Notes: generated from the sequence alone by a model not told the origin. Shown: positions 36,402 through 46,648, counted from the first letter of the stretch. The stretch is DNA of 64,000 nt from Acinetobacter colistiniresistens (GCF_024582815.1 NZ_CP102099.1:2914001-2978000), one strand, 5' to 3'. Numbers and translations are program-made.

Positions 36402-36922
36402 CTACTTACAATTCTTCACAAAATATTGATAAATTTTCTGAAAAATTGGCAAAATGCTATCAACCTCCATTATATAAAAACTAGGCGCTTGATAAGAACT
36501 CGCTCCATTTAAATAATTGTGAGCAGCTTCATTACGTAGTGTTTTAAATGTATTCAACTTAGATTCTAATAAGGCTAAATCACCGGAGCTACGTAAATGG
36601 TTTAATAAACTTTCTGTTTTTCCAAACCTAAACTTTTAATTAATAGAACTCTAAAATGATTATCATATGTAAAGCCATAATTTCTCTTAATTGAATCTTC
36701 ACCAATTTTAACTAGATCAGGGTCATTAATATTCTTCATAATTCTACGTATTAATATATCAATACTAACTTCCAACCATCCACAATATTCTATTAAAGCT
36801 AATTTACTATAAAATATCATATGAAGATTGGTATTAACTGATGTATTTTGTGCAGATTTATCATATAGAACTTTCAATTCTTTAAGATTATGCTTAATTT
36901 TACTTTTAGACAATCTAGACAT
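36402..36922 (-). pseudogene. HEPN protein resembling the MAE_28990/MAE_18760 family, frameshifted
   Basis: The frame from ATG 36922 stops at 36602 after GLEKQKVY. Adding one base to the five-base run at 36617-36621 restores a frame to the TAG at 36402, giving about 173 residues. That continuation reads GLEKTESLLNHLRSSG... then TLRNEAAHNYLNG and YQAPSFYIMEVD. RNEAAH fits the R-x4-H active-site motif of HEPN ribonucleases, and the N-terminal FYSKLALIEYCGWLE and YGFTYDNHFRVLLIKSLG resemble MAE_28990-type HEPN proteins. The start overlaps the DUF262 stop as TAATG, so the two are co-translated. The shift could be real decay, recoding or an assembly error. Confidence 0.75.
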
Positions 36923-38036
36923 TAAGCTCTACCAAATATTTCTTCTGCCACATTCAAACGACTATTCACTTTTTCTTTGCTAGCTAAGCCTTCTTTTAAT
37001 GATATTAATGAAAAATTCTCGTGCGATTTAAGTTCATTTACTTTACTTCTAAATACTTCCTCATTTAAGAGTGCTTCATTATTCAAATTTTTATAAACAC
37101 CATAGAGTATGGCTTCTACAATTGTTTTACTAAATTTAGCTATACGCTCATCACGGAATACAAGTGAAAGTGTCTGTAATAGTTTGTTCTTCCATTCTAA
37201 ACACTTACTATCACTAGGATTAAGATGGTCATCCATAAAATCATTCAAGAAATTTGACAACTTACCATTATATTTATCTAACTTTTCTGAAAAAGCTATC
37301 ACCCTTAGATATAACTCTTCATATTGATATCTATAATTACTGCCCAATAATGCATTTGCACTCGATATATTTGAAGTTTTATACTTAAAGAAAGATTGGG
37401 ATTCAGGTGTATTTGCAATTTCTTTCAATAAATTATTCAATTTACCTGAGTATATACAATTACGAATTTCCTGATTATTTAGTTTTGAACCACCTGAATT
37501 TAATCTATGGAATATTGTAAACAGATGGCGCATATGCGATTTTTTACTATAGTCACATCTTAATACAGTAATAGGAATTGTTACATTTTCAATCCGAGAA
37601 AATAAATCAGGATTTTCATTTTTAATTTGATTAGGTGTTTTACCTCTAAGCCTTTGATCAATTTCTTTAATATTTGATAGAGTCCAACTTTCTTCATTCA
37701 AAAACTGACAATAGTAGAAATACGTTGTAAACCATCAATCACCAATCTTTTATCAGTTTTGTAATCGAGACTGATACACATACTTGGAATAGGTAGCTGC
37801 TTAGCTAGAGAATCAATAAATTTAGATCGAGCACTAATAGACCATACTAAATTTCTCTGGAACTCGGGATCGATAGTTAATTGATTGGATTTATACATTC
37901 TCAATAAATCAGCACATGATCTCAATTCATTAAATGCAATTATGTCACTTGGAGGTGTTTCATTATCATCATGTTCTTCTGACAAACGCTCCTCTTCCTC
38001 TACAATTTGCTCTTCATTAATCTCTATTTGTGTCAT
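36922..38036 (-). pseudogene. DUF262 (ParB-like nuclease fold) protein, frameshifted
   Basis: The first part (38036-37698, 112 residues) holds the DUF262 signatures DPEFQRNLVWS and VIDGLQRIST, then stops after TIVSF. The second part (37701-36922) starts MNEESWTL and continues the family (TVLRCDYSKKSHMRHLFTIFHRLNSGGSKLNNQEIRNCIYSG, typical of the domain's middle). One extra base in the five-base run at 37700-37704 would join them as VSFLNEESW, giving about 371 residues. An AGAGGT ribosome-binding site precedes ATG 38036. DUF262 proteins such as GmrS-type halves are linked to restriction and anti-phage defence. The region is visibly more AT-rich than its neighbours. Confidence 0.8.
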
Positions 38037-38063
38037 TTTGAACCTCTAAAATACTTATTTATA

Positions 38064-38097
38064 AAAATAAGGGCTGATTACTCAGCCCTTATTTTTA
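38064..38097 (-). terminator. acnB terminator
   Basis: A perfect 15-bp stem (AAAAATAAGGGCTGA / TCAGCCCTTATTTTT) with a four-base loop, between acnB and the DUF262 gene. Confidence 0.93.
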
Positions 38098-38110
38098 GCT
38101 CACTAACATA

Positions 38111-40750
38111 TTAGGTTAATTGAGCCGCTTGGATTTTCTTGGTATCAACTTGATCAGCTTCTTTTGTATATTCGCTCATCTTGTCGAAGTTCAAGTATTT
38201 GTAGATGTCCGCAGAAGCGCTGTCGATTTGCGACGCGTACTGTTGATATTCTTCTGGGCTTGGTAATTTACCAAGCACCGCAGCAACAGATGCAAGCTCA
38301 GCAGATGCCAAGTAAACGTTTGCACCTTGACCTAAACGGTTCGGGAAGTTACGTGTAGACGTCGATACACAGGTAGTGTTCGGTGCTACACGTGCCTGGT
38401 TACCCATACACAATGAACAGCCCGGCATCTCTGTACGCGCACCAGCACGGCCATAGATGTTATACAAGCCTTCTTCCATCAATTGATGCTCGTCCATACG
38501 TGTTGGTGGAGCCAACCATAAACGAGTAGACAATGAACCACCAGGTACTTTGTCAAGTAATTGACCCGCTGCACGGAAGTGACCGATGTTAGTCATACAA
38601 GAACCGATGAATACTTCATCAATCTTGTCGCCTTGAACATCAGAAAGAAGTTTTGCGTCATCTGGATCGTTCGGGCAGCAAAGAATTGGTTCTTTGATGT
38701 CAGCAAGATCGATTTCGTAAACTTTTAAGTATTCTGCATCAGCATCAGCTTTTAACAGGCTTGGGTTGTCTAACCACTTCTGCATGTTTTCAGCACGACG
38801 CGCTAGCGTACGCGCATCGCCATAACCTTCAGCGATCATCCACTTCAACATGGTGATGTTAGAACGTAAGTATTCAGCAACTTTCTCTTCAGAAAGTGTG
38901 ATTGAACAACCAGCAGCAGAACGCTCAGCAGATGCATCAGAAAGTTCGAATGCTTGCTCAACCGTCAAGTCATTTTCCATTTCTGATAAATCGATCTCAA
39001 GGATACGACCAGAGAAGATGTTTTTCTTACCTTTCTTCTCTACAGTTAAGTCACCCGCTTGAATCGCGTAGTAAGGAATTGCATGTACTAGGTCACGTAA
39101 AGTGATACCAGGCTGCATTTTACCCTTGAACTTAACCAGTACAGATTCAGGCATATCCAGTGGCATAACGCCAGTTGCAGCTGCGAACGCAACAAGACCA
39201 GAACCCGCTGGGAAAGAGATACCGATTGGGAAACGTGTATGTGAGTCACCACCAGTACCAACAGTATCTGGAAGTAACATACGGTTTAACCAAGAGTGGA
39301 TAATACCGTCACCTGGACGTAAAGATACACCACCACGGTTCATAATGAAGTCAGGTAATGTATGATGAGTTGTTACGTCAACTGGTTTTGGATACGCAGC
39401 AGTGTGACAGAAAGACTGCATCACTAAGTCAGCTGAGAAGCCCAAGCATGCCAAGTCTTTTAACTCGTCACGCGTCATCGGACCTGTTGTATCTTGAGAA
39501 CCAACAGTCGTCATTTTAGGTTCACAGTAAGTACCCGGACGGATACCTTGGCCTTCTGCTAAACCACATGCACGACCAACCATCTTCTGAGCTTGTGTGA
39601 AGCCTTTGCCAGTGTCAGCAGGTTGTACTGGTGTACGGAACAATGTAGACGGTGCAAGACCCAATTCTTCACGGGCTTTCGCAGTCAAACCACGACCAAT
39701 GATCAAGTTAATACGACCACCAGCACGTACTTCATCTAAAAGTACAGGCGTTTTAAGCTCAGCTTCTGCAATTTGTGCACCGTCTTTAAATGCAGTTACT
39801 TTTGCAGCAGCGTGATCAATTTTCAATACAACTTCGTCGCCCATGTTCATGTTGGCAACGTCGATTTCTACAGGTAATGCACCTGCATCTTCCATTGTGT
39901 TGAAGAAAATTGGCGCAATCTTAGAACCTAAGCACACACCACCATCTTTTTTGTTTGGAATGTGTGGAAGTTCATCACCGAAGAACCAAAGAACAGAGTT
40001 CGTTGCAGATTTACGAGAAGAACCTGTACCAACAACATCACCTACGTAAGCAACTTGGTTGCCTTTCGCGATCAGTTCTTTGATTTGGTTTAGTGGACCA
40101 ACTTCACCTGGTTTTTCAGGGTTGATACCGTCACGCTCGTTTTTCAACATTGCGTTTGCGTGTAATGGGATGTCTGGACGACTCCAAGCATCTTGAGCTG
40201 GAGACAAGTCATCCGTATTGGTCTCACCTGTTACTTTGAACACAGTGATTTTGATTTCTTCTGGAACATCAGCACGGCTTGTGAACCATTCTGCATCAGC
40301 CCAAGATTGTAATACCGCTTTAGCAGCAGCATTGCCTGCTTTTGCTTTGTCAGCTACGTCATGGAATGCATCAAATACAAGAAGAGTTTTCTTTAACGCT
40401 TCAGCAGCTAATTCAGCCAGCTCAGCATTGTCTAGAAGTTCAACAAGCGGTGCTACGTTATAACCACCAAGCATGGTACCTAGTAAATAAACTGCACGTT
40501 CTTTAGATACGAGTGGAGAGGTTGCTTCGCCTTTTGCAACAGCAGCTAAGAAAGCAGCTTTTACATATGCAGCTTGGTCAACACCTGCTGGAACACGATT
40601 TTCTAGTAAATCGACTAAATAAGCTTCTTCACCTGCTGGTGGATTTTTTAATAAGGCTACGAGTTCAGCAGTTTGAGCATCATCAAGCGGCTTCGGTGGG
40701 ACTCCGAGTGCGGCACGTTCTTGAACGTGTTGGCGGTAAGCTTCTAGCAC
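38111..40750 (-). CDS. acnB: Aconitate hydratase B
   Basis: TCA-cycle isomerisation of citrate to isocitrate by a [4Fe-4S] enzyme; AcnB also acts as an iron-responsive RNA-binding protein in other bacteria. 879 residues with the AcnB-specific N-terminal HEAT-like domain (MLEAYRQHVQERAALGVPPKPL), the swivel domain, and cluster cysteines in SFCHTAAYPKP-proximal and GCSLCMGNQARV segments. The start is GTG at 40750 with AGAGGAA upstream. An inverted repeat lies in the leader. Confidence 0.96.
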   Translation of the reverse strand: MLEAYRQHVQERAALGVPPKPLDDAQTAELVALLKNPPAGEEAYLVDLLENRVPAGVDQAAYVKAAFLAAVAKGEATSPLVSKERAVYLLGTMLGGYNVAPLVELLDNAELAELAAEALKKTLLVFDAFHDVADKAKAGNAAAKAVLQSWADAEWFTSRADVPEEIKITVFKVTGETNTDDLSPAQDAWSRPDIPLHANAMLKNERDGINPEKPGEVGPLNQIKELIAKGNQVAYVGDVVGTGSSRKSATNSVLWFFGDELPHIPNKKDGGVCLGSKIAPIFFNTMEDAGALPVEIDVANMNMGDEVVLKIDHAAAKVTAFKDGAQIAEAELKTPVLLDEVRAGGRINLIIGRGLTAKAREELGLAPSTLFRTPVQPADTGKGFTQAQKMVGRACGLAEGQGIRPGTYCEPKMTTVGSQDTTGPMTRDELKDLACLGFSADLVMQSFCHTAAYPKPVDVTTHHTLPDFIMNRGGVSLRPGDGIIHSWLNRMLLPDTVGTGGDSHTRFPIGISFPAGSGLVAFAAATGVMPLDMPESVLVKFKGKMQPGITLRDLVHAIPYYAIQAGDLTVEKKGKKNIFSGRILEIDLSEMENDLTVEQAFELSDASAERSAAGCSITLSEEKVAEYLRSNITMLKWMIAEGYGDARTLARRAENMQKWLDNPSLLKADADAEYLKVYEIDLADIKEPILCCPNDPDDAKLLSDVQGDKIDEVFIGSCMTNIGHFRAAGQLLDKVPGGSLSTRLWLAPPTRMDEHQLMEEGLYNIYGRAGARTEMPGCSLCMGNQARVAPNTTCVSTSTRNFPNRLGQGANVYLASAELASVAAVLGKLPSPEEYQQYASQIDSASADIYKYLNFDKMSEYTKEADQVDTKKIQAAQLT

Positions 40751-40774
40751 AGTGTTATTCCTCTTTTTTAAAAA

Positions 40775-40816
40775 ATTACTTGTAAGTTCCAGCTTTGTAC
40801 AAGCTTTACAAGTAAT
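40775..40816 (-). promoter_or_regulatory. Nested inverted repeat in acnB leader
   Basis: ATTACTTGTAA (40775-40785) and TTACAAGTAAT (40806-40816) are perfect 11-bp complements. Inside them AGCTT-TGTAC-AAGCT forms a second stem. It is 25 bp upstream of the start codon, so it is either an mRNA hairpin or a dimeric operator. Confidence 0.6.
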
Positions 40817-40972
40817 GTGGACAGCAAAATTTTACTAGACTTCGCGTTAAATGTTAATGCAACTACCGTATTTCTACGTGATGCCCATTATTTTATAGCG
40901 AAATGTTCATCTATTTAAAATACCGCTTTGGTCTTAGGTTAAAGTCTAATAAAACAATAAATTACATCCATA

Positions 40973-41000
40973 AAAAAAGACAAACGGTGTTGTCTTTTTT
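40973..41000 (-). terminator. Terminator after 41010 lipoprotein gene
   Basis: AAAAAAGACAA (40973-40983) pairs with TTGTCTTTTTT (40990-41000) over a six-base loop. Confidence 0.88.
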
Positions 41001-41009
41001 ATATACGCA

Positions 41010-41375
41010 TTAAAAAAGTTTATAGTTTGGCAGCTTGTCATGTGGGGTAACCAAGCATTCTTCCATAAACTGTTTCTTTAAGTTTTCACGTAATGCTTCT
41101 GGATCTTTTTTCAGTTGATCGGCAGGAAGTGCATAAACCGTGTCCAAAATTTTAAAGATAAATTTGCGTGTGGTCTCATCTTCAATTTTTGCCGCATGTT
41201 CCGTTGCTTGTTTTTGCTCAATTCCATTTTGACGATCTAGCGTGATCGAACGTGCTGCGTTGCCCACACTGACACAATAGCCATGCCATCGTTCTTCAGG
41301 GGTTAACGGCTTTTTCTCAGCACAACCAGCCAAAACTAAACCTATTGCAATAAACAAAACTTTTTTCATCATCAT
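41010..41375 (-). CDS. Small lipoprotein, hypothetical
   Basis: About 121 residues. MMMKKVLFIAIGLVLAGC is a classic lipoprotein signal with lipobox LAGC. The mature part is helical and charged (EERWHGYCVSVGNAARSITLDRQNG) with three Cys. The frame runs up to 41396, but one of the three adjacent ATGs (41375, 41372, 41369) fits the signal peptide. Function unknown. Confidence 0.78.
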   Translation of the reverse strand: MMMKKVLFIAIGLVLAGCAEKKPLTPEERWHGYCVSVGNAARSITLDRQNGIEQKQATEHAAKIEDETTRKFIFKILDTVYALPADQLKKDPEALRENLKKQFMEECLVTPHDKLPNYKLF

Positions 41376-41471
41376 ACTGCGGCTAATTTGATGCACACAT
41401 CATACTGAAACTTGTTTATTTTGCAAAAGGAAGCCTTTAAAACAATGCTTTCCGTAATAAAAACATACAAA

Positions 41472-41957
41472 TCATTTACTACAGTGCATGTTATTGCCTA
41501 ACTTTTGACATTTTCCACCATTAGCAGAGAGATACGTTGTTCCAGCGACTAGATTATAGGACTTGCCTTTCATATCCCAACATCTAACCCCGTTGCAGTT
41601 TTTGACAGGGATAAGCACTTCACTTGTCGTGACAACATTGCTTGTAGCTGCCGTGTTCGCATTGACAGGCTTAGTCGATGTTGTTGCGACAGTTGCAGTC
41701 ACCGTTGTGATTTTTGGCTCTTTAGAAGTAGTCAGCGATTGTGCACTCGCCTGTTGGGTGGCCGAAGTACTGGCATTCTTTTTAACAGGATCAAGCTGAG
41801 GTTCTTGTCGTTGTACTGGTTGTGGTGTTGCTGAATAGGTAGTAACACCTTTGGCATCCACCCACTTATAGTATTCTTGGGCATTGACGTGGAGTGTTGA
41901 ACTGATGAACACTAAGCCAAGCACTGCCCAAAGCTGACCAAAAGTGACAGATTTCAT
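41472..41957 (-). CDS. DUF4124-domain exported protein
   Basis: 161 residues. A signal peptide (to VNAQ) is followed by YYKWVDAKGVTTYSATPQP, the DUF4124 signature found near the N-terminus of many gammaproteobacterial envelope proteins. A long Thr/Ala/Ser-rich linker (~55-115) leads to a small C-terminal Cys-containing domain (CNGVRCWDMKGKSYNL and CQKLGNNMHCSK) that could form two disulphides. Function unknown. Confidence 0.82.
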   Translation of the reverse strand: MKSVTFGQLWAVLGLVFISSTLHVNAQEYYKWVDAKGVTTYSATPQPVQRQEPQLDPVKKNASTSATQQASAQSLTTSKEPKITTVTATVATTSTKPVNANTAATSNVVTTSEVLIPVKNCNGVRCWDMKGKSYNLVAGTTYLSANGGKCQKLGNNMHCSK

Positions 41958-42050
41958 TTATTTTCTCCAAAAAACGTCATAAAATCGTTTATTATCAATA
42001 ATTTACAATAATTCTATCACATTTTTTTATTTTCAAGAAACTTACATCAT

Positions 42051-42082
42051 AAAAAACCTGCTTTAAATAAAGCAGGTTTTTT
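42051..42082 (-). terminator. tamB terminator
   Basis: AAAAAACCTGCTTT pairs with AAAGCAGGTTTTTT across AAAT, just past the tamB stop. Confidence 0.93.
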
Positions 42083-42092
42083 ATATCTACAA

Positions 42093-45000
42093 TCAGAAGC
42101 GCCAATTGTAGAATACGTCAATCGCACGCTCTAAAGACTGACTCGCTTCCAGATATAAACGACGGTTCATCTGATAACGCAAGGTCAATTTATTTACAGG
42201 GGTAAATACACCAATACCATAGCGAATGAATAGGTCTGGTGTGATATATCCGGTCAGACTGACCTGCGTATCATCGCCCGTACCCTGCGCATCCAACGCC
42301 AAGCCACTCAAACCAAAGGTTCGACCAATCTGGTTGGTCAAGGCTCGTGTACCGCCCAAGCCCATACTAATCCCCGCAGCAGCAATGGTGTTATTCACGT
42401 CAGACTTAAAGCCTTCGGTATTACTTAAACCACTGTTACCTTCATTAATACGACCAGTAAGTAAAGCATTCAGGGCTTCCTGTTCAGACAAGCCTGCATC
42501 GTTATAAATTTGAATATTCGGTACAGTGGCTGTTCCTGTGACACGTACCCCAACCATGCTACCTTGAACGGGTTTATTGGCATCAATATCCAAGGTCGGG
42601 TTGGCCAATGGTCCATTGAAACGCGCAATAGCACGGTTCAAATCAAGACTTTGACCGTAGGCTTCAATCTTCACTTTTTGACTGACACCAATCGCACCAT
42701 TCGCACGCATTGCTGTTTCTAGACCACGTTGAGAAAGGTGTAAACGGCCAGCTAAAGGAATGGTACTTTCGAAGCCTTGGAAGATCACCTGATTGCCAAG
42801 AGTTACCGTCATATCGGCACGGATATCCCACGGTTTAGCTGCTTTTAAAGTCGCAAGCAGGTCTTGACCTTGTTGTACTACACGCACATCTGGCGACAAG
42901 TTCACCACAGTCGCCGAGCTTTCCGGCATCGAAATGCGCGCACGCGGCACATCAATCGTCCCTTTTAGACTTAAGCGCTGATTAAACGGATAAACGTCCA
43001 GCGTCAGATCAGGTTCTACAATTGCAGTAATCATCGGTGCCTGACGCACCAGTAAATTATCACCTTTTAAGGTCAGGTTGAGATGTGGGTCATTTTTCCA
43101 GTCAAAGCTACCTTTTAAGCGCCCTACACCTTGTCCACTATTAAATGCACCATCAATACTTGCAGAGTCCTGTCGTATAGAAGAATAAAGCTGGATATTG
43201 CTTAAATTGACTGGCAGGGAGATCATACTGATTGCGCCATTTTTTAAACGCATCTCACCTGTAACCTGTGGCTGAGTCAAGGTTCCATTGACCTTACCAG
43301 CCAATGATAAAGTTCCAGCCATTGAGCGTACATCTTTAATAAATGGTTTAAAGACTTTTAGCTGTACGTCATCAAATGCCACTTCGCCACGCATCGGCAT
43401 ATTATTTTGAAATGGGTCAATAATCACATTGGCATAACCCGTACCAATATCAGGTGTTTTCATATCCACACGGAATAACAGACCTTCACTGATACTCTTG
43501 GCAATCAAACTTAACTCATCATAAGTTACAGTCGTTGCAGGATCCTGAGGATCATCCGCTGCCAATCCAATCTCACCTTTACGCGTCACTAAACGTGCAT
43601 CAAGTTTAGGATGACTACCATTTGCCCAAGCTGCTTTGGCATAGCCATTCAATTGACCCGTCACAGCCAGACCTTCAGGCATAAATGCCGTGAAGTCTTT
43701 TAAATCCAGATTTTTGGTAATAAATGAAAAACTACCTTTTTCCTTACTCATACGTGCAGGTTGATCTAAACATAACTGGCTGCTCGAACTTTGCCAGCAG
43801 TGCTGACCTATATAAAGCTCTTGTTGCGCGGTGGTATAGATAATCGGCGCACTCTGATTTTGTACCAAACGAATATTACGTGAAGTAAAATTACCTTTTT
43901 GCAGCTGTCCAAGCCAGTCATTCTTCGGATTAAAACCACCCGCAAGCTGAAGATAAAAATTCGATTGACGGTTTTTACTTTCTACTTTTAATACGTGTGC
44001 TTTACGTGTTCCCGCCAAGTTTACTGTTGCTTGTTCAATTTCACGATTGCCATTACGCAATCGATCCAAAGTCGCTGTCAATTGTGTAGGTGTGGTTTCA
44101 GAAGTCGGCAATTCACCCTGTACACGCAAAGAACGAATCGTCACCAGATCGTTAAAAGCAAAATTATCGACCATGATGTTCGCAGTTGCTCTTAGACGTG
44201 GTTTGGACTGTACATTCAAACTGCCATAAGCTCGACCACGCAAGCCCGGATACAGCTCATACAATGCAGGCGCATTCAGTTTAATACGTAAATTTTGTGC
44301 ATTACCTGTGGCTTGAAGCTGGTTCTGAGCATAAGCAAAGAATAGATCATTGGCTTCAAATTGCTGCGGCAAGAAGCCTTCTTGATTTGAGTCCAATAAC
44401 AGGCTGAGATTACCACGACCACGAATCGGTTTATTATTGATGAAACCCGCCGTATTCAATTCACGAATATCAATACGCTTGAGCTTGTCTGACCATACGC
44501 CCTGTGTTTTTACCCGCCCAGAAATTTCACCTTTCACACTTGAGACAAAATACTGTGGCTTGAAGCGTACCAATGAAGCATTAATATCCCAACCCAGTTT
44601 ATCTTTGAGATTGACTGCGCCTGTGGCATAAACCTTGCCTGCAACACCGTCATGATTGAGTTCATTAATCTTGATGTAATCTGGTGTGCCCGCAATTTTA
44701 ATTTTTAATATGCCATTACCTTGATTCAATGCATTTAAGGAACCATCATAATTCACTGCAAAACTCTTGAAGCCACCACCCGCTTTTTCATCATTAAAAA
44801 TCAGGGCGGCGGTACTTTTACCTTTCAAAGCAAGAGTTTCTGTCTTATTTTCTTGTGGCAATTGCCCTTTTAAATCAATCTGTTCAAGCTGAATAATTTG
44901 TTGGTTTGGTTTGGCAAAACCACTGGCTTTGATTTCACCATTTAATAAGTTAATCGGTGCTGCTGCCGCAATCGTTTGCGGGTTAAAATCCTGTGCCTTG

Positions 45001-46604
45001 AGCTGTGCTTGCCATGATAGCTGTTGTTTTTCAGTTGGTAATTTAACTTTTGCCTGTCCAGTCAAACTGCCTTTTTCAGCTTCATAACGGAAATTTTCAA
45101 CATTTAACAGGTCACCCTTAACGTCTAAACGGGCATCATATTTACCTGTTGGCAATAATGCCTGCTCATGCGGACGGATTGTCGTTGATACATAGATATC
45201 TTGCTGACCTTCTTTTAAGGTCAGATTGGTATGACCTTCTTCACTACTCAGCCAGCCAATATATGGCATAGCACGATCAATCCCTTTCCAAGAAATATCC
45301 AATAACATCGGCTGAGGCTTATTGTCTTTTTCTTCGTCCTGATTGAGCTTAACTGCCCAAGTTTCATATTTATCAAATGCGAGCTGTGCATTGACAACCA
45401 AACCTTTTTGCAAAGAACCGGTTGAGCTTAAGTTCGCATCCAGATTGGGTGGCAAAAAGTCTTGCGCAATTTGCGGTACAGTTTTGTCTTTTGGATCTAA
45501 ACGTTCCAAACGTCCTTTTAGATCCCAAGAGACATGATCGTGCCAATTAACGGAACCCAGCAAATTTGCTGTGCCGCCCATCAGTTGACCATTAAACTCG
45601 CGAATATTCAATTGATGGGTTAAATCCGTATCCATCAGCGCAGTATATTGCCCCTCAGGAACTTGCTCGCCTTTTAAATCCGTATCTAAAGTCAAGACTA
45701 ACTTTTGAATATCACCTTTAAATCTAGCGATGCCATCTTTTGCAAATAACTTCTGATCTTTAATTAATGGTAAGTGATAATTTTTAAAGAATAGCTCACC
45801 ATTCATTGGCACATGATCACGTACTGGATGAACAACTGCCCAACCCGTCAGCAAATCTGGTGTAAGCGTTGCAACACCGACCTTCAGGGTATCCAGACTA
45901 CCTCTAGCGGCAACTTTGATGATCTCAATATCTAGACTTTTTAATGATGGGATAATCAGATCTGCTTTGGCATTTAATGGGTATTTACCACTAAAATCCA
46001 TCTCTCCAGAAGCATTTTGCACGGCTAAATGCTCCATCTTCATGCGAGAGTCTTTAAACTTTAATTTGGTTTCCGACCACAATGCGTCTTTTAGAAAGAT
46101 GTCACTAAAGTCAACCTTCGAGGTTGTGGTTTGAAACTCTAAATGATCTAAAGTTGCATCATCAACACGCAGTACAAAGGGTAATTTAATTGGATCAAAT
46201 CCAAAGGGCTTGCCCGAAGGTGGTTTTTTATCAATAATTTTGAGATTACGTACATCGGCATGGCTGAGGTGTACTTCTTTTTTTAAAATCGCTCGCCAAC
46301 CTAAAGACACGTCGGCACGATCTAAAGAGATTTCAATTGCATCCAGTTCAACCAGCACATTTTTAAGAATGATGCCAGATAACAGGTTACCGCTCTCATA
46401 TTGATATTTGATAATTTTTTGGCTTTGAAGTACACGGTCTAATAAAAAGCGACTCCCTTTATCCGTAGACATCATAACAAGCAAAGAACTGACCAATAAC
46501 AAAAGAATGATCAATAAAATCAGCGCAATATTTCGAAAAATACGCCGTTGCTGTCTTGGTTCTGCTGGAGGTGTAAGTTGCTGTTCTACTTCCGTCATAA
46601 TCAA
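42093..46604 (-). CDS. tamB: TamB, inner-membrane subunit of the translocation and assembly module
   Basis: 1503 residues. It has an N-terminal membrane anchor (~residues 24-46), a very long beta-rich AsmA/TamB repeat region, and the conserved C-terminal DUF490 domain (GRINEGNSGLSNTEGFKSDVNN, VSLTGYITPDLFIRYGIGVF, ending DVFYNWRF). TamB-like proteins form periplasm-spanning grooves thought to move phospholipids and, with TamA, aid outer-membrane protein insertion. It lies 44 bp downstream of tamA. ATG 46598 is an alternative start. Confidence 0.94.
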   Translation of the reverse strand: MIMTEVEQQLTPPAEPRQQRRIFRNIALILLIILLLLVSSLLVMMSTDKGSRFLLDRVLQSQKIIKYQYESGNLLSGIILKNVLVELDAIEISLDRADVSLGWRAILKKEVHLSHADVRNLKIIDKKPPSGKPFGFDPIKLPFVLRVDDATLDHLEFQTTTSKVDFSDIFLKDALWSETKLKFKDSRMKMEHLAVQNASGEMDFSGKYPLNAKADLIIPSLKSLDIEIIKVAARGSLDTLKVGVATLTPDLLTGWAVVHPVRDHVPMNGELFFKNYHLPLIKDQKLFAKDGIARFKGDIQKLVLTLDTDLKGEQVPEGQYTALMDTDLTHQLNIREFNGQLMGGTANLLGSVNWHDHVSWDLKGRLERLDPKDKTVPQIAQDFLPPNLDANLSSTGSLQKGLVVNAQLAFDKYETWAVKLNQDEEKDNKPQPMLLDISWKGIDRAMPYIGWLSSEEGHTNLTLKEGQQDIYVSTTIRPHEQALLPTGKYDARLDVKGDLLNVENFRYEAEKGSLTGQAKVKLPTEKQQLSWQAQLKAQDFNPQTIAAAAPINLLNGEIKASGFAKPNQQIIQLEQIDLKGQLPQENKTETLALKGKSTAALIFNDEKAGGGFKSFAVNYDGSLNALNQGNGILKIKIAGTPDYIKINELNHDGVAGKVYATGAVNLKDKLGWDINASLVRFKPQYFVSSVKGEISGRVKTQGVWSDKLKRIDIRELNTAGFINNKPIRGRGNLSLLLDSNQEGFLPQQFEANDLFFAYAQNQLQATGNAQNLRIKLNAPALYELYPGLRGRAYGSLNVQSKPRLRATANIMVDNFAFNDLVTIRSLRVQGELPTSETTPTQLTATLDRLRNGNREIEQATVNLAGTRKAHVLKVESKNRQSNFYLQLAGGFNPKNDWLGQLQKGNFTSRNIRLVQNQSAPIIYTTAQQELYIGQHCWQSSSSQLCLDQPARMSKEKGSFSFITKNLDLKDFTAFMPEGLAVTGQLNGYAKAAWANGSHPKLDARLVTRKGEIGLAADDPQDPATTVTYDELSLIAKSISEGLLFRVDMKTPDIGTGYANVIIDPFQNNMPMRGEVAFDDVQLKVFKPFIKDVRSMAGTLSLAGKVNGTLTQPQVTGEMRLKNGAISMISLPVNLSNIQLYSSIRQDSASIDGAFNSGQGVGRLKGSFDWKNDPHLNLTLKGDNLLVRQAPMITAIVEPDLTLDVYPFNQRLSLKGTIDVPRARISMPESSATVVNLSPDVRVVQQGQDLLATLKAAKPWDIRADMTVTLGNQVIFQGFESTIPLAGRLHLSQRGLETAMRANGAIGVSQKVKIEAYGQSLDLNRAIARFNGPLANPTLDIDANKPVQGSMVGVRVTGTATVPNIQIYNDAGLSEQEALNALLTGRINEGNSGLSNTEGFKSDVNNTIAAAGISMGLGGTRALTNQIGRTFGLSGLALDAQGTGDDTQVSLTGYITPDLFIRYGIGVFTPVNKLTLRYQMNRRLYLEASQSLERAIDVFYNWRF

Positions 46605-46648
46605 CCCGAGATTGTTTTACCCTTATTAAATTAAAGGGCTAAAAAGTT

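Noticed and set aside
36402..38036. Reading the DUF262 halves and HEPN part as three independent genes
   Set aside because: The parts continue one family across each break, and a single base restores each frame to a whole number of codons.
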